From positions 68,002,501-68,066,500 of the forward strand of contig CM059585.1 in assembly GCA_030407085.1 (NCBI GenBank): a DNA stretch of 64,000 bases, written 5' to 3'. Source of the DNA: Trichopria drosophilae (Eukaryota > Arthropoda > Insecta > Hymenoptera > Diapriidae). Under the pieces are notes generated by a model. The model worked only from the letters and a program-made list of their open reading frames with translations. It did no database searches and was not told the origin of the DNA. Below, in pieces: positions 10,709-20,912 of this stretch. Positions within the stretch are counted from its first letter, which is position 1; the number at the start of each line of letters is the position of its first letter. The position numbers and the translations under genes were made by a program.

Positions 10709-11078
10709 AAAATAGTTAAGAAATGCCACATCAAAGATTTAAAACCATTTTATTCTTTAACACCAGAAAAGTGAGAACCATACCATAAAATAATCAATGA
10801 GTATTGGGACTTGGAGAATAAGAAAAAAAGGACTTGTAGAATTAGTGATTAATTTAATGTAATATCTATTATAGTATAGAGCGTTGATCATGATAGTTGT
10901 AAGTTCATGTCTAACCATTTCATTCGTAAATCATCCTTTCCCAAAAATTAGGTTACCAAATCCAAACAAATTTAAAAAAAAAAAGTGGAATAAACAGAAA
11001 GAAAGAGAATCCATGATCAAGAGAATGGAAGAGGTTTGAAAGAAGAAAATTAAAGAGGAAGAAGAATCTCAACAACGA

Positions 11079-11516
11079 ATGTTGAAAGAATTGGAAATTG
11101 AAATGAAAAAGAAGAAAGAAGGGAAAGAAGCAAGAAGATTAGAAGAAGAAGAGAACCAAAGAAAAGCAAAAGCAAATCGGAAGAAGAGAAAGAAAGAAAG
11201 AGAAGAAAAACAAAAGAAATGGGATGAGCAAGAAGTTGCCATATACCGGTCTGTTGGTCCATGTCATAATTGCCACAGACATGCGCATAAATATTCTAAC
11301 TACCCATCGCCAAAAGGAATTTTTTGTTTTGGATGTGGCCATGCCGGAGTGACTCTTTCCAGATGCCTGAACTGTTCAGCCACTTATCATGCTGGTTCAA
11401 GGCCATCCTCTTACGGATACCAGATTGCTCATCCGAAAAAAAAAAATATGGCCCATCATACACATAATTTTTTTTTTCTTCTCTCTTCTTCATGTCATCT
11501 ATTAACCAATTGTTGA
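11079..11516 (+). CDS. Charged coiled-coil ORF with two degenerate zinc knuckles (gag-like), function unknown
   Basis: 145 codons from ATG 11079. Residues ~1-52 are almost wholly Lys/Glu/Arg (a purine-rich strand from 10970 on), likely a coiled coil or single helix. Residues ~60-105 hold two CCHC-like motifs with one ligand changed each: C-x2-C-x4-H-x4-Y (CHNCHRHAH...) and C-x2-C-x4-V-x4-C (CFGCGHAGVTLSRC), followed by CLNC. The C-terminus is low-complexity and probably not real. Nucleocapsid-type knuckles suggest a retrotransposon gag relic, perhaps of the gypsy element just upstream, but gag normally precedes pol. It could equally be a chance-preserved fragment of a longer gene whose upstream part (10980-11078) is in the same polypurine tract. 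Confidence 0.35.
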   Translation: MLKELEIEMKKKKEGKEARRLEEEENQRKAKANRKKRKKEREEKQKKWDEQEVAIYRSVGPCHNCHRHAHKYSNYPSPKGIFCFGCGHAGVTLSRCLNCSATYHAGSRPSSYGYQIAHPKKKNMAHHTHNFFFLLSSSCHLLTNC

Positions 11517-11519
11517 ATA

Positions 11520-12227
11520 CAAAAAAAAAATTAAGAATAAACAAAATGTAAATCTATATCATTTCATTTCATTTATCATGTGTAAATTAAATTAATAAGG
11601 ATAACTCATAATTGATAGTAATTCAAAATTTCACTAATATCCAATTAATTACCGGATTAATAAGTGGGTGAATGTCATACTGCCCCTTTGTACAAAGAGA
11701 TTTTTCGGGTGACTTTGTTGCCACTGTCAGAGATGTAAAAGTGTCAACTCGTATTCTACAATTATTGATTCTGTAAGTCTCATCTATTTTTCTAAGTCCC
11801 AAACAATTCCAAACTATAAAATTTGCTTGGTGACCGGCGAAAATCTAAATGTTGTAAATTTTGTTTTATGTAAGTTGCCGACCAATTATATGAGATTTTC
11901 TTAATTAAAGAAACTTTGAAGATCAGAATAATAAATACATATTTTCTTTTATCAACCTTTTACAGTCAATTTGTATATGTCATATATTAATGTAACTGTC
12001 ATATTTTCCATTGTATTGTCTTTTAATATTGAAATTCCGGTTGAAGAAAAAGGTAATTCCCGAAGGTAACAGTTAATAAAAAATTAATATTAACACTGGC
12101 CGTTATAAAACCTAAAGTATTTAAATTTTTCTGTGTTTAACTCAGGAAGTTTAAGTAGATTTGAATTTTAAAAAATTCAGGGGCTCGTTTGAGCTTTTTT
12201 TTAACAACGCTTATCCCAGATGCTCTG
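11520..12227. other. AT-rich sequence without recognisable features
   Basis: No ORF of substance, tandem repeat or terminal repeat seen. Confidence 0.5.
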
Positions 12228-13175
12228 ATGCAAGAAAGATATATCATAAAAAAAATTTGCTTTGATACTTTTTGTTCAGATTCAATAAAAGACATACTAA
12301 TACGATGGCGCAAAAATTTATTTTCTGGAAGGTATGGTTCCTTTGTAAATTGAATCTTGAAGTTTATATATTTTAAGGGCATCCTCCCCAACGAGACAAT
12401 TGGTAAACATGTGAATGTCGAACACGTGGTCCGGTGACAGTTGAAAACCCAAATCGATATTGCCGGAAAGGATGTTTCGAAACAGTCAGATTTTTTTATT
12501 CGATAACTGGACGCTTGTGGATGAGGTTAAAATCATCAGAAATTTCGAACATTCGGTAAAAACATAAAACTTCAAATGATCAATGTTGGCAATGATGATT
12601 CAATGCAATTAACAAACTGACCCCGATAAACAGTAAAAACTAATGCTGGTACAACTTAAACAATAATAATTCCTATTTTCATCGTTTAAAAATAATCACA
12701 AAGGCTTGTGTAATTCTTGTTGATCTAAAGTTAGGAGAAGTAATGAAAAATTCTTAATGAAACATATTATCTTCATTTATGTGTAGGTTAATTCAATACT
12801 TATAATGTTGCATCATCAATGCCAACATTGATCATTTAAAGTTTTATGCTTTTACAGAATGTTCGAAATTTTTGATGATTTTAACCTCATCCACAAGTGT
12901 CCAGTTATTCGAATAAAAACATCTGACTGTTTCGAAATATCCTTCCCGGCAATATCGATTTGGGTTTTCAACTGTTACCGGACTACATGTTCGATGTGAA
13001 ACAGTCGACATTCACGTGTTCACCAATTGGCTCGTTGGGGAGGATGCCCCTAAAATAAATAAAGTTTAAAATTCAATTTACAAAGGAACCATACCTTGCT
13101 GAAAATTAATTTTTGCGCCATCGGCTTCAGAAAAAAAAATTGTTCTTCATGGTATATCTCTCATGCGCTATTGCA
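12228..13175. repeat. Palindrome (foldback) with ~300-370-bp imperfect arms
   Basis: Positions 12290-12600 are found inverted at 12815-13115 with scattered substitutions, and weaker symmetry reaches 12228 and 13175. Landmarks are GGGCATCCTCCCCAACGAG at ~12376, mirrored at ~13031-13050, and GATGGCGCAAAAAT at ~12303, mirrored near 13113-13123. The spacer is about 215 bp. No coding capacity. Ends and target duplication are not clear, so this is a decayed foldback or MITE. Confidence 0.75.
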
Positions 13176-14300
13176 ACAACACCCTGTATGCAATAGGACT
13201 ATTATTCAATGAAATAAATGTTACAGCTACAGGTATTTTTCTTTCGACGTTGAATTCATATTATATATGTACTCCTTTATTTGATTGTAACAGAAAGAAT
13301 AGCAGATGCATTAAAGATTAAACATTAACCAATCGTACACTAGACCTGTGTACAAATAAAATTATTCTCGACATCTGGATCCAAATACTGAAAAAAAGAT
13401 ATAACACAAAACCTCATTATTTGTGAAAAGAAATAATTACTTCTCGATATTAAATAAATTGCAACTTAATTGCACTTGCCTTGCATTGCAAAATATTGAT
13501 ATACTTAAAAAGAAATCTTTCCAGTAAGCCTTACTCCATCTCTGTTGTTAAATGAATTAAATATAATTCTAATATTGTCTTATATCTGATCTTATCTTAA
13601 ATGAGAAGATTTTAAATTCAATAAAACAATCTGATACTTACTATCTGTTAAACTATTGTTTTAAAAGATTTAATATTTACAGTTGGCCTATAAACATGTA
13701 TAGCCACTACATGGATAACGTAATTGAATTAAAAAATTAACTAACTTGATGAGAATGGGAAGACCACCGCATTCCACGGCGCAAAGCAGTAATTAAAAGG
13801 CTAACTTCACCCTCTACAACGTAAAGGCCTCCTCCTGGATAATCTGTTCTTATCATCTTGCTCCCGACTACGGATACTGACCAAGATTCTTGTTTTTCTT
13901 AGAACATTTCTTTAAACAACCAGTCGCTACTCTACGAGCAAAGAAATGTAAAGGAATTGACTATAAACGTCACAAATTTCTCTCACATTAATTCATATAT
14001 TATCCATTGCACCCATCACAAACCTTCAAAAAATCATGTCAGTCCTACCAGATGTGAATTGACACCACAAAACACTTACTAAGAGAATCGAATGTTCCAT
14101 GTTAAAGACTGGAAACAGAAGAGCTGTCGTGAACGCCATCCCAGTTTTGGGAGACCGAACTAAAATTGGGTGGTTGAGGAAAAAAACCCCTGACCTGTTT
14201 TGAGGCACATGGCTGGCACCATGCCTGTGCAACTAACGCAAACGGAACGACTCCTTAAGGGTGCTCTTAAATGGATCGGTCACGCCATCTATGGCCGTTT
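13176..14300. other. No recognisable feature
   Basis: AT-rich sequence. Short ORFs here have no domain or repeat support. Confidence 0.5.
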
Positions 14301-16115
14301 TGGAACTTCCAAACCGGAAGTGATTTACTTTTACAAACTACGGCATCAATTTTAATATTACAACGATGAAATGCATATGTTATTACAGTAAAATGTTTAT
14401 ATATTGTGGGGAAACTTCGTTTGAGAGCGTAGAATTTTTTTTCGCGTCAGAATAAAATGTTGAAAGTTGACCTTTTTTATAGGCATTTCGGAGTATTCAT
14501 TTAAGCATTAATTACATCATTTATATTGCACTAACCCCAGAAAATGAAGTTTCCCCACAATCTTGACGGCAAGACGAATTTTTTAAACCCTTGCTTATTA
14601 CATTTCATTCCGATTTCGAGCCGTAGTTTGTAAAAGAGCAAGCGAGGTGAGAGCCGGCTATAATGGCGGCCTCCTTGGCTGTCAAGTCTCAGAAACATAG
14701 TTCCGCGATATTCCGCAGAAAGGCATAGCGGCCACCGGTCTACCGCGCGAATATCGAACATCAGGCGCTGAGGATGATTTACATTTTTACAAATTACGTT
14801 TGCAATTCCAGGATTATCAAAATTTTATACAGTCATTTATGAAGATTAATAGTTGCGAATAGTGGGGAAACTCAATCTGAGAATACAATATTTTTTTTCA
14901 ACATAAAAATAACGTGTATCTCTGATGTCTCTTTAGTAAACAAATGCAATTCTGATACTGCAGTAGTACGAGAGAATGAACTTTCCCCATAATCCTTATA
15001 TTAAGCCGTTTCTTTCAAGCCCTCATTTATTATTTTTCATCCCAATCCCGAGTCGTATTTTGTAAAAGTCGTAACGAGTTAGACGACACCAAAGCCTGCT
15101 GTAATGGCGGCCGTCTGGTGGGGAGGTCGCGCAAGGGTACCGAGCGCTAGCAGTCAGTCCCGCGACAATCAAACCTCGCGCGCTGACAATGATTTACACT
15201 TTTACAAATTAGGTTTGCAATTATAGGGATATAATAATTTCATGCAGTCAATTATGATGATTAATACTTGAGAATTTTGGGGAAATTTTGTCGGAGGGTG
15301 TAACATTTTTTTCATTGTCAAAATAAAACGTTGAAAATTGAACATGCTTGTTACGGATCTCAGACGACTCTTTCAATAATCAAATACAATTTTGATGTTG
15401 CACTGATCCGGGAAAACGAAGTTTCCCCATAATCCTTACAGTAAGCCCTTTCTTTCAAGACCTCATTTATTATTTTTTATGCAAATCTCGTGCCGTATTT
15501 TGTAACAGTCGTGACGAGTTAGTTGACGCCTTCGACGCCAAAGCCTACAGTAATGGCGGCCGTCTCCTGAGGGGTCGCGCAGGGGGAAAGAGCGCAAGCA
15601 GTCAGCCCCGCGACAATCAAACGTCGCGCGCTGACAATGACTTACACTTTTACAAATTATATTTGCAAATGTAGGGATATGATACTTTCATGCAGTCAAT
15701 TATGAAGATTAATACTTGCGAATTTTGGGGAAATTTAGTCGGTGGGTGTAACATTTTTTTCATTATCTAAATAAAACATTGAAAATTGAAGATGCTTGTT
15801 ACGGATCTTAGACGACACTTTCAATAATCAAATACAGTTTTGATGTTGGACTGATCCGGGAAAACGAAGTTTCCCCACAATCCTGACAGTAAGCCCTTTC
15901 TTTGAAGCCCTCATTTATTATTTTTTATGCAAATCTCGTGCCGTATTTTGTAAAAGTCGTGACGAGTTAGTCGACGCCAAAGCCTGTAGTAGTGGCGGCC
16001 GTCTCCTGAGGGGTCACGCAGGGGGCAGAGCGCTAGCAGTCAGCCCCGCGAAAATTGAAATTCGTGCACTGACAACGATTTACATATTTACAAATTGCGT
16101 TTGAAATTCTTGTAA
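14300..16115 (+). repeat. ~440-bp tandem satellite, about four units
   Basis: The landmark TTCCCCA(C/T)AATC occurs at 14551, 14983, 15423 and 15871, spacings of 432, 440 and 448 bp. A partial unit lies before the first and a broken unit after the last. Every unit contains AATGGCGGCC (TAGTGGCGGCC in the fourth), a CG-rich segment, and the inverted pair TGGGGAAA...TTTCCCCA about 130 bp apart. Divergence rises outward, with the middle units most alike. No coding potential. The fragment ATGAAGATTAATA just after the MITE at 16242-16537 shows the array once extended further. Confidence 0.85.
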
Positions 16116-16241
16116 TGTAATATAATCTTTATTGAGGTTTACATGTTTTTATGGGCTTATACCCGTTACAATATTTACAAAAGTAGAATTTCTACTAGTA
16201 CACGGCCTGATTTAAGTATGTGGTTATAATAATTTCCAGTA

Positions 16242-16537
16242 CAGTAGAGTTCACGATAGCGGACCGAGACGGTTTCGGGCTTGACACGATAGCGGACCGA
16301 AAAAGGAGAAAGGGCGGTTCCCCCTCCACTGAGCATTGCGAATGTATATGTACTATGTATGTATACCAATGTATGTGTCCCCACCCGCCGGTGGCTACTC
16401 ATTCCCCTCGCGCAACCAAAGACTATGTAAAGAGTGGGGATACGGCTTCCCCTCAATTCGTCATGTATCATGATCGTTTTTCGTCCGATAGGATGTTCGG
16501 TCCGCTATCGTGTCGTCCGGTATCGTGAACTCTACTG
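16242..16537. mobile_element. pogo-like MITE, 296 bp, TA target duplication
   Basis: TIRs CAGTAGAGTTCACGATAGCG and its inverse (with one change) at 16518-16537 are flanked by TA (16240-16241, 16538-16539). A second inner inverted pair (GACACGATAGCGGACCG near 16281, mirrored near 16499-16515) suggests duplicated transposase sites. CAGTA-starting ends plus TA are typical of pogo/Tigger elements. Non-coding. Confidence 0.85.
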
Positions 16538-16599
16538 TACTTATGAAGATTAATAATTGTAAAAAGTGGCTAATTTTATTTTCGGTGTCTACAATTTAT

Positions 16600-16785
16600 G
16601 GGTGCGAGTCAAAAACTGACAAATCAGAAAGCCGACAGAGAAAAAAAAGTAAAGTCGGACAAGTTGTTTTTTCTGTTGCGTCGGCTTTTTGACTGTTCGC
16701 TTTTCGTCCGTCGGTTTTTGGACTGTCAGTTTTTTGACCTGTCGGCTTTTAGACTAGTCACTTTTTTGTCAGCGCTCAAAAAAGC
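16600..16785. repeat. Short degenerate minisatellite with (GTCGG)TTTTTGAC motifs
   Basis: Repeats of the type TCGGCTTTTTGACTGT occur about every 20-30 bp on the plus strand from 16678 to 16780, and as their inverse at 16605-16660. The block can fold into a long imperfect hairpin. It is likely the decayed end of a mobile element. Confidence 0.5.
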
Positions 16786-17248
16786 GAAACTATTTGTATC
16801 ATATGGACAATGATGTAACGATCAATTACATGCATTTTTAGGGAACAATAGTTTTAGTGCATTTTTCGACAACGTACTACCATACAAAAATGTCTGATTT
16901 TTTTCAAAGCTCAGAGGTATTTCATGTATAATGCATATGGGTGATTCTTGTGCAACCGGTCTTTGGAAGCAAAATAGTACTTTTCGATGAAAGCGGGTGA
17001 AAGTTTTCTCAACGAATGTGCGGGATGCGAACCGAGCCGAAGGCGAGGGTCGCTTGCACATTCTTTGAAGAAACATTTTCGCACATGTGCCGAGCAATAT
17101 TTTTGGTTAAATATGTGCGTAAAGTGCAGTTGATAATTGTAAGATTACCACTTTACGCACACTGTAACAATAGTACTTTTCGCTACAAGTGCGTATGCGT
17201 ATAGAACTTTAGACATACACACGTGTGCCGAAATACTGTTTTTGTTGC

Positions 17249-18430
17249 ACGCCAAGCGTACCCCTGCAAGAAAAATATTTTTTTACATTTGTTTTTGCAC
17301 TTTTGTCATGTAGTTTGTACCCAAATACTAAACTCTCAATCCCTAACATAGTAAAAAAAGTTACATTTGAAAGTACGTATTATTTTGCGATTAAGAATCT
17401 TGAAAGAGTTATGTCATACGTTGCCTATTCTTACGAAAAATTCTTTTATATGTAATTTATATAGGTTTTTTGACGAGCTTTCACGTAAAAACATCAATGA
17501 AATAAAATATCTACATTAAGAATACGAAATCGAAGTTGTAAATATTTGTAAACGTTTTCTCAAAAAGTGCCGGGTTAAAATAAACTTAGAATTTCATTTA
17601 AAACTAAATTCTAGGTTTATTTATATTCAACATTCAATTTTATTTTGTTCATTTATTTGAAAGTGTTTAAAGTTTAACATTAACTTGATCAGTTAAAGCA
17701 AATAGAGCAATTTAAACACAAACAGAAAATTCTCGTTCTATATTTTTTTAACAAAACATTTACCGACAGTCTTTTCTTTAGTTTGAGGAATGTTAGGTAA
17801 ATTTTTCAAAATCATAACATTTCTGTGGTTGTAGGTAAGGGCATTATCTACAAAATAAATAAAAAATGTTTAGAATACGACCATTTCTAAAGGAGATACG
17901 CAACATTCAAAATGGGGAACAGAAGGCCCCCGAATTACACAGTTTCACATGGGATTCAGGGGACTTCATTTTTTAATATTCCGTTTAAACTCACTTTTCA
18001 GATGTAACATTTTCTACTCCCAAAACTTTACTTCCATAGCGTGAAAGTTTATGAAAAATCCTCTTCTCAACGAATTTTTAATTAATTTTTAACCCGGCAC
18101 TTTTTGAGAAAAACGTTTACAAATATTTAAAACTTCGATTTCATGTTCTTAATGTCGATATTTTATTTCATTGGTGTTTTTACGTGAATGTTCGTCAACA
18201 AAGCTATGAAATTCACATATAAAAGAATTTTTTTCTGATTTTTCGTCAGAACAAGCAATGTATGATATAACTCTTTCGAGGTTCCGCCAAATAATATGTA
18301 CTTTCAAAAGTAACTTTTTTTTCCTATGTTAGGGATTGAGAGTAGACTATTTGGGTATAAACTACATGATAAAAGTGCAAAAACAATGTAGAAAAATATT
18401 TTTCTTACAGGGGTATGCTTGGCGTGGAAT
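17249..18430. mobile_element. Foldback element with ~340-bp inverted arms
   Basis: 17249-17580 (from CACGCCAAGCGTACCCCTG) is inverted at 18085-18430 (...CAGGGGTATGCTTGGCGTG) with moderate divergence. The spacer is about 500 bp. No ORF with recognisable domains, and no clear target duplication. Confidence 0.75.
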
Positions 18431-19755
18431 ACGTACATAGCATGTTGTGTAATTTCTTAAATGTCATTTTAATAATTTATTCCAAATTTTTTAAAATACA
18501 ATTTTTGGAAAGGAATTTTTAATTCTTGAAATATACATTTTAAATCAATTGAAGGTAATTGTTGCAACTTATTTAGACGAATATAACGTAAAAAGAAATT
18601 TAAACGTGTTTTCTTTACTTATATTTACGCGAATCACTAATATCAGCTACAGAAATGATTAGATACATATATAGATAATAAGTTTTCTAAATTAGTACTA
18701 AAGAATAAACAATTTTTAAAAGTTAGAAAAATATCTCCAAAATGTTTTTACTTCTTCTTTATCAGCAAAAAAACCCAAAGTAATCGGTAATAGTACTTTT
18801 TATCGCTACAAAATGCTGACCTATGTTATGCAAAATGATTTGTCACTATAATGCAATTATTCTATTTCCAGTACTTTAAATGTTATAACTATTAAATCTT
18901 TTTAACAAAGCATTAACAAATGCTTAGAAATAATTGAAATTAACAAACACCACGACAACGACTTTGTGAGTGTAATAATAAAAAGATAATACATTTTCTA
19001 AATTAGTAGTGACCAAGGTAAAAATGTTTGATAAAGTTTTTATAAAATTTCTATAAAATATTTATGCAGCGTTCATAAAGAATTTATTCTATAAACATTT
19101 TATAAAGTTTGTATATGGATCCACAAATTTGATACAATTTCGCTAAAATCCTATCTGCAGATAAGTAACATATTCTTTTAAATTCATATAAAATTTGTAG
19201 ACCCACATTAAAATATAAAAATGTTATAAAATGGTTATAGAATTATTTTTGTAATAAACTAAACTTTATCAAACATTTGTAATGAATAAATCATTATCTT
19301 TAGCTAGGAAAATATTGCCAGAACGTTGTTACTTCTTCATTATCCGCAAAAAAATCATATTAATATGTAATACCACATTAGTCGATACTAATTTATTATT
19401 AGTCGATACATTAGTCGACTTGCACTTGAATTGTTCATAAAGTTTTAAAAAAAGTGCTTAAAAATCATGAAAATTAAAAAACACTACAACGACATTAGAA
19501 AAATAATAATAAGAAGATAAAACATTTTCTAAATTAGTAGTAAAAATAAATCATTTTCTGTACACAAAAGAAAATATTGTCAAAATGCTTTTACTCATCC
19601 TTAATCATGTAACGGTGTGTTTTGTTATGATGCACCATGCTTTAGAGGTGGAGGTATTATAGTGGAATATAAAGAAAAATAAGAGATATGGAAGGAATCT
19701 TTCAATTGTTTTGTTTATATTTATTATGCTTGTTTACAAACCTGCATGACAATCG

Positions 19756-19787
19756 TATAAATATCAACTCGGTTGATCAATATCAGT
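19756..19787 (+). promoter_or_regulatory. TATA box plus arthropod initiator in 5' LTR
   Basis: TATAAATA at 19756-19763 is followed by the initiator TCAGT at 19783-19787. The initiator A (19785) lies 29 bases after the start of the TATA box, the canonical insect Pol II spacing. The same sequence recurs in the 3' LTR at 21061-21092. It places the start upstream of the ribozyme. Confidence 0.75.
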
Positions 19788-19907
19788 TAGTTTGTGTCGC
19801 GAAGAAGATCACTAAGGATCGGTGGCGGTTCCGGTTTTGCGCGTCGCGGTAGGGATGTGTGTGAGTAGTATCCTTTATTTTACTATATATATATTTACGA
19901 TTAGTTT

Positions 19908-19978
19908 CGTGTCTTGGGCAGGGTCTGCTCACATAGCCCAACTGACGAGTCCGTGAGCGGACCTGGGACGAAACACCG
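19908..19978 (+). ncRNA. Hammerhead ribozyme in 5' LTR
   Basis: Cleavage triplet GTC is at 19911-19913. Stem I is TTGGGC/GCCCAA (19914-19919/19936-19941). The core is CTGACGA (19942-19948). Stem II is GTCC/GGAC (19949-19952/19966-19969). GAAA is at 19970-19973. Stem III is short (GTG/CAC plus the conserved U-A pair), as in many animal hammerheads. Loop I 19922-19932 and loop II 19953-19963 are complementary over 11 positions with one wobble, containing the perfect 6-mer GCTCAC/GTGAGC. All catalytic positions are conserved. Confidence 0.93.
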
Positions 19979-20008
19979 ATCCATATAAAATAATAATTAT
20001 TTACATAA

Positions 20009-20014
20009 AATAAA
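20009..20014 (+). terminator. AATAAA poly(A) signal in 5' LTR (equivalent at 21314-21319)
   Basis: Canonical hexamer downstream of the hammerhead and about 45 bp before the LTR end. In the 3' LTR copy it would end transcripts after the second ribozyme. Confidence 0.55.
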
Positions 20015-20060
20015 TGACCCACGCCACCCATCAGGGACAATCATAAAAAATTCGTTACAA

Positions 20061-20078
20061 TGGCGCCCGAACAGGGAC
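20061..20078 (+). other. Primer binding site, tRNA-Lys type
   Basis: TGGCGCCCGAACAGGGAC starts one base after the 5' LTR. It is complementary to the 3' end of tRNA-Lys, the primer used by lentiviruses and some insect gypsy elements. It shows that minus-strand DNA synthesis was primed in the ordinary LTR manner. Confidence 0.92.
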
Positions 20079-20142
20079 ATATGAAATTGTCGAAATTTCA
20101 TTAGAACCCTGCAAAATAAAATAAATAACGGTTGTTATATAT

Positions 20143-20540
20143 CGTCGAAAGGACCCGGGCTCGTGCCCCGGCATAATGCCGAATTACCTTTTGTCGTGCT
20201 ATTTTCATTAAGTTGTTTTAAATTGCCTATGTTCGAAATAATTTATATTTGCAAATAAATACAAAAATGTGTAGGAGTAGCATAAACAGCATGAAAATTG
20301 CATATTTAATCATTCATGTATTTAATTAAAACTTTGAACCACCGTCAGTGCAATATGAGGAAGATTGAGGGTTGATAATTCTCGAGGTACATTGGGCAAC
20401 GTAGCTCAGAGTAGAGCAGTCGACCTTGCGTCGAAAGGACCCGGACTCGAACCCCGGCGTATAGCCAAATTGCCTCAGAATCTTTGATTTTATTCCGACT
20501 TCATTAACTTTTACTATTTCTTGTGATTGAAATAATAATT
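20143..20540 (+). repeat. Internal ~110-bp direct repeats of the retrozyme-like element
   Basis: 20143-20255 and 20429-20540 are diverged copies, sharing CGTCGAAAGGACCCGG, then CCCCGGC, GCC(A/G)AATT(A/G)CCT and a similar AT-rich tail. The second copy contains the T-arm half of a complete tRNA-like sequence; the first has only that half. Confidence 0.6.
20393..20467 (+). ncRNA. tRNA-like sequence inside the retrozyme-like element
   Basis: About 75 nt, tRNA-sized. The D-arm/A-box is TAGCTCAGAGTAGAGCA (20402-20418). The T-arm/B-box is GGACTCGAACC (20443-20453) within CCCGG...CCCCGG. The anticodon arm is poor and the acceptor stem pairs only partly, so it is not a working tRNA gene. It could be a tRNA-derived SINE head or a Pol III-type promoter module. 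Confidence 0.5.
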
Positions 20541-20566
20541 TATAATAAGTAATCACCACATATGCA

Positions 20567-20766
20567 GTTGAAATGATATATACTGCTGCGTTAAAAAAAA
20601 AAAATTTACATGTTCAATTTTTGGTTGAAATGATATATACCAAACACATTTACAAACGCAGTTGAAATGATATACACTGCGAAGAATTGAAAAACAAACG
20701 CATTCATTTGGTTGAAATGATATATACCGATGTGGTTGATGCAAAGGCGGTTGAAATGATACATAC
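20567..20766 (+). repeat. Five irregularly spaced copies of GTTGAAATGATATATAC
   Basis: Copies start at 20567, 20624, 20661, 20711 and 20750, with one or two changes in the third and fifth; spacings are 57, 37, 50 and 39 bp. The spacer sequences are unrelated, so conservation is confined to the 17-mer. A protein- or RNA-binding role inside the transcript is possible. Reverse-strand short ORFs here only read the repeat. Confidence 0.8.
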
Positions 20767-20896
20767 GGACAAAGATACCTAATTTTGATAATATATTATG
20801 TGATGTGATATGACTATATTTCATGAACAAGAATGGTGGGAGTTACTGAGAATGCGCGGTTATTTCTTCTCTATGTTGACGGTTGTCACCATTGAC

Positions 20897-20909
20897 AAGA
20901 AAAGGGGGG
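20897..20909 (+). other. Polypurine tract
   Basis: AAGAAAAGGGGGG lies three bases before the 3' LTR start, the expected position for the plus-strand primer of reverse transcription. Confidence 0.88.
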
Positions 20910-20912
20910 TAA

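Larger units (their letters stand above)
8556..10790 (+). pseudogene. Ty3/gypsy integrase, 5'-truncated and interrupted
   Basis: The open stretch 8528-8980 covers the integrase zinc-binding region (SCERCQRSK, ~8700-8730) and the first catalytic Asp (ATDIMGPLP, ~8796). After a frame change near 8950 come the second Asp (HNDNGTEY, ~8975-9000) and the Glu (ANPVERVNR, ~9076-9100). The C-terminal part (STGFTPAFLNFGREL, ~9207) follows a TGA at 9182-9184. The domain ends in the basic tail VFELTDSDGKIV at ~9560-9590, where a palindromic element (9592-10708) is inserted. The tail resumes at 10709 (KKCHIKDLKPF). Protease, RT and RNase H are absent. Several stops and shifts make it dead. Confidence 0.8.
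19608..20059 (+). repeat. Retrozyme-like 5' LTR (452 bp)
   Basis: From promoter signals it divides into U3 19608-19784, predicted start at 19785, and R/U5 19785-20059 containing the hammerhead (19908-19978) and AATAAA (20009-20014). Short reverse-strand ORFs of 85 codons in both LTRs are shadows. Confidence 0.92.

Noticed and set aside
14026..14761. ORFs of 68-76 codons on the minus strand
   Set aside because: Read through spacer and satellite; not conserved between satellite units.
14300..16115. CRISPR-like or rRNA spacer repeats
   Set aside because: Unit length of ~440 bp without spacer pattern and no rRNA motifs; ordinary satellite DNA.
16690..16732. Reverse strand CTGACAGTCC...GGACGAAA resembling a hammerhead
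   Set aside because: The core lacks one invariant G and no stem I or III can be formed; it is part of a GTCGG/TTTTGAC minisatellite.
19783..20040. 85-codon reverse ORF, repeated at 21088-21345
   Set aside because: It is read antisense through the LTR, its hammerhead and promoter; conservation is explained by LTR duplication.
20393..20467. Functional tRNA gene
   Set aside because: Anticodon arm and acceptor stem do not pair properly; only D- and T-arm features remain.
20553..20830. Reverse ORFs with repeated YHFN/YISFQ motifs
   Set aside because: The peptide repeat is only the translation of the GTTGAAATGATATATAC repeats, appearing in two frames.
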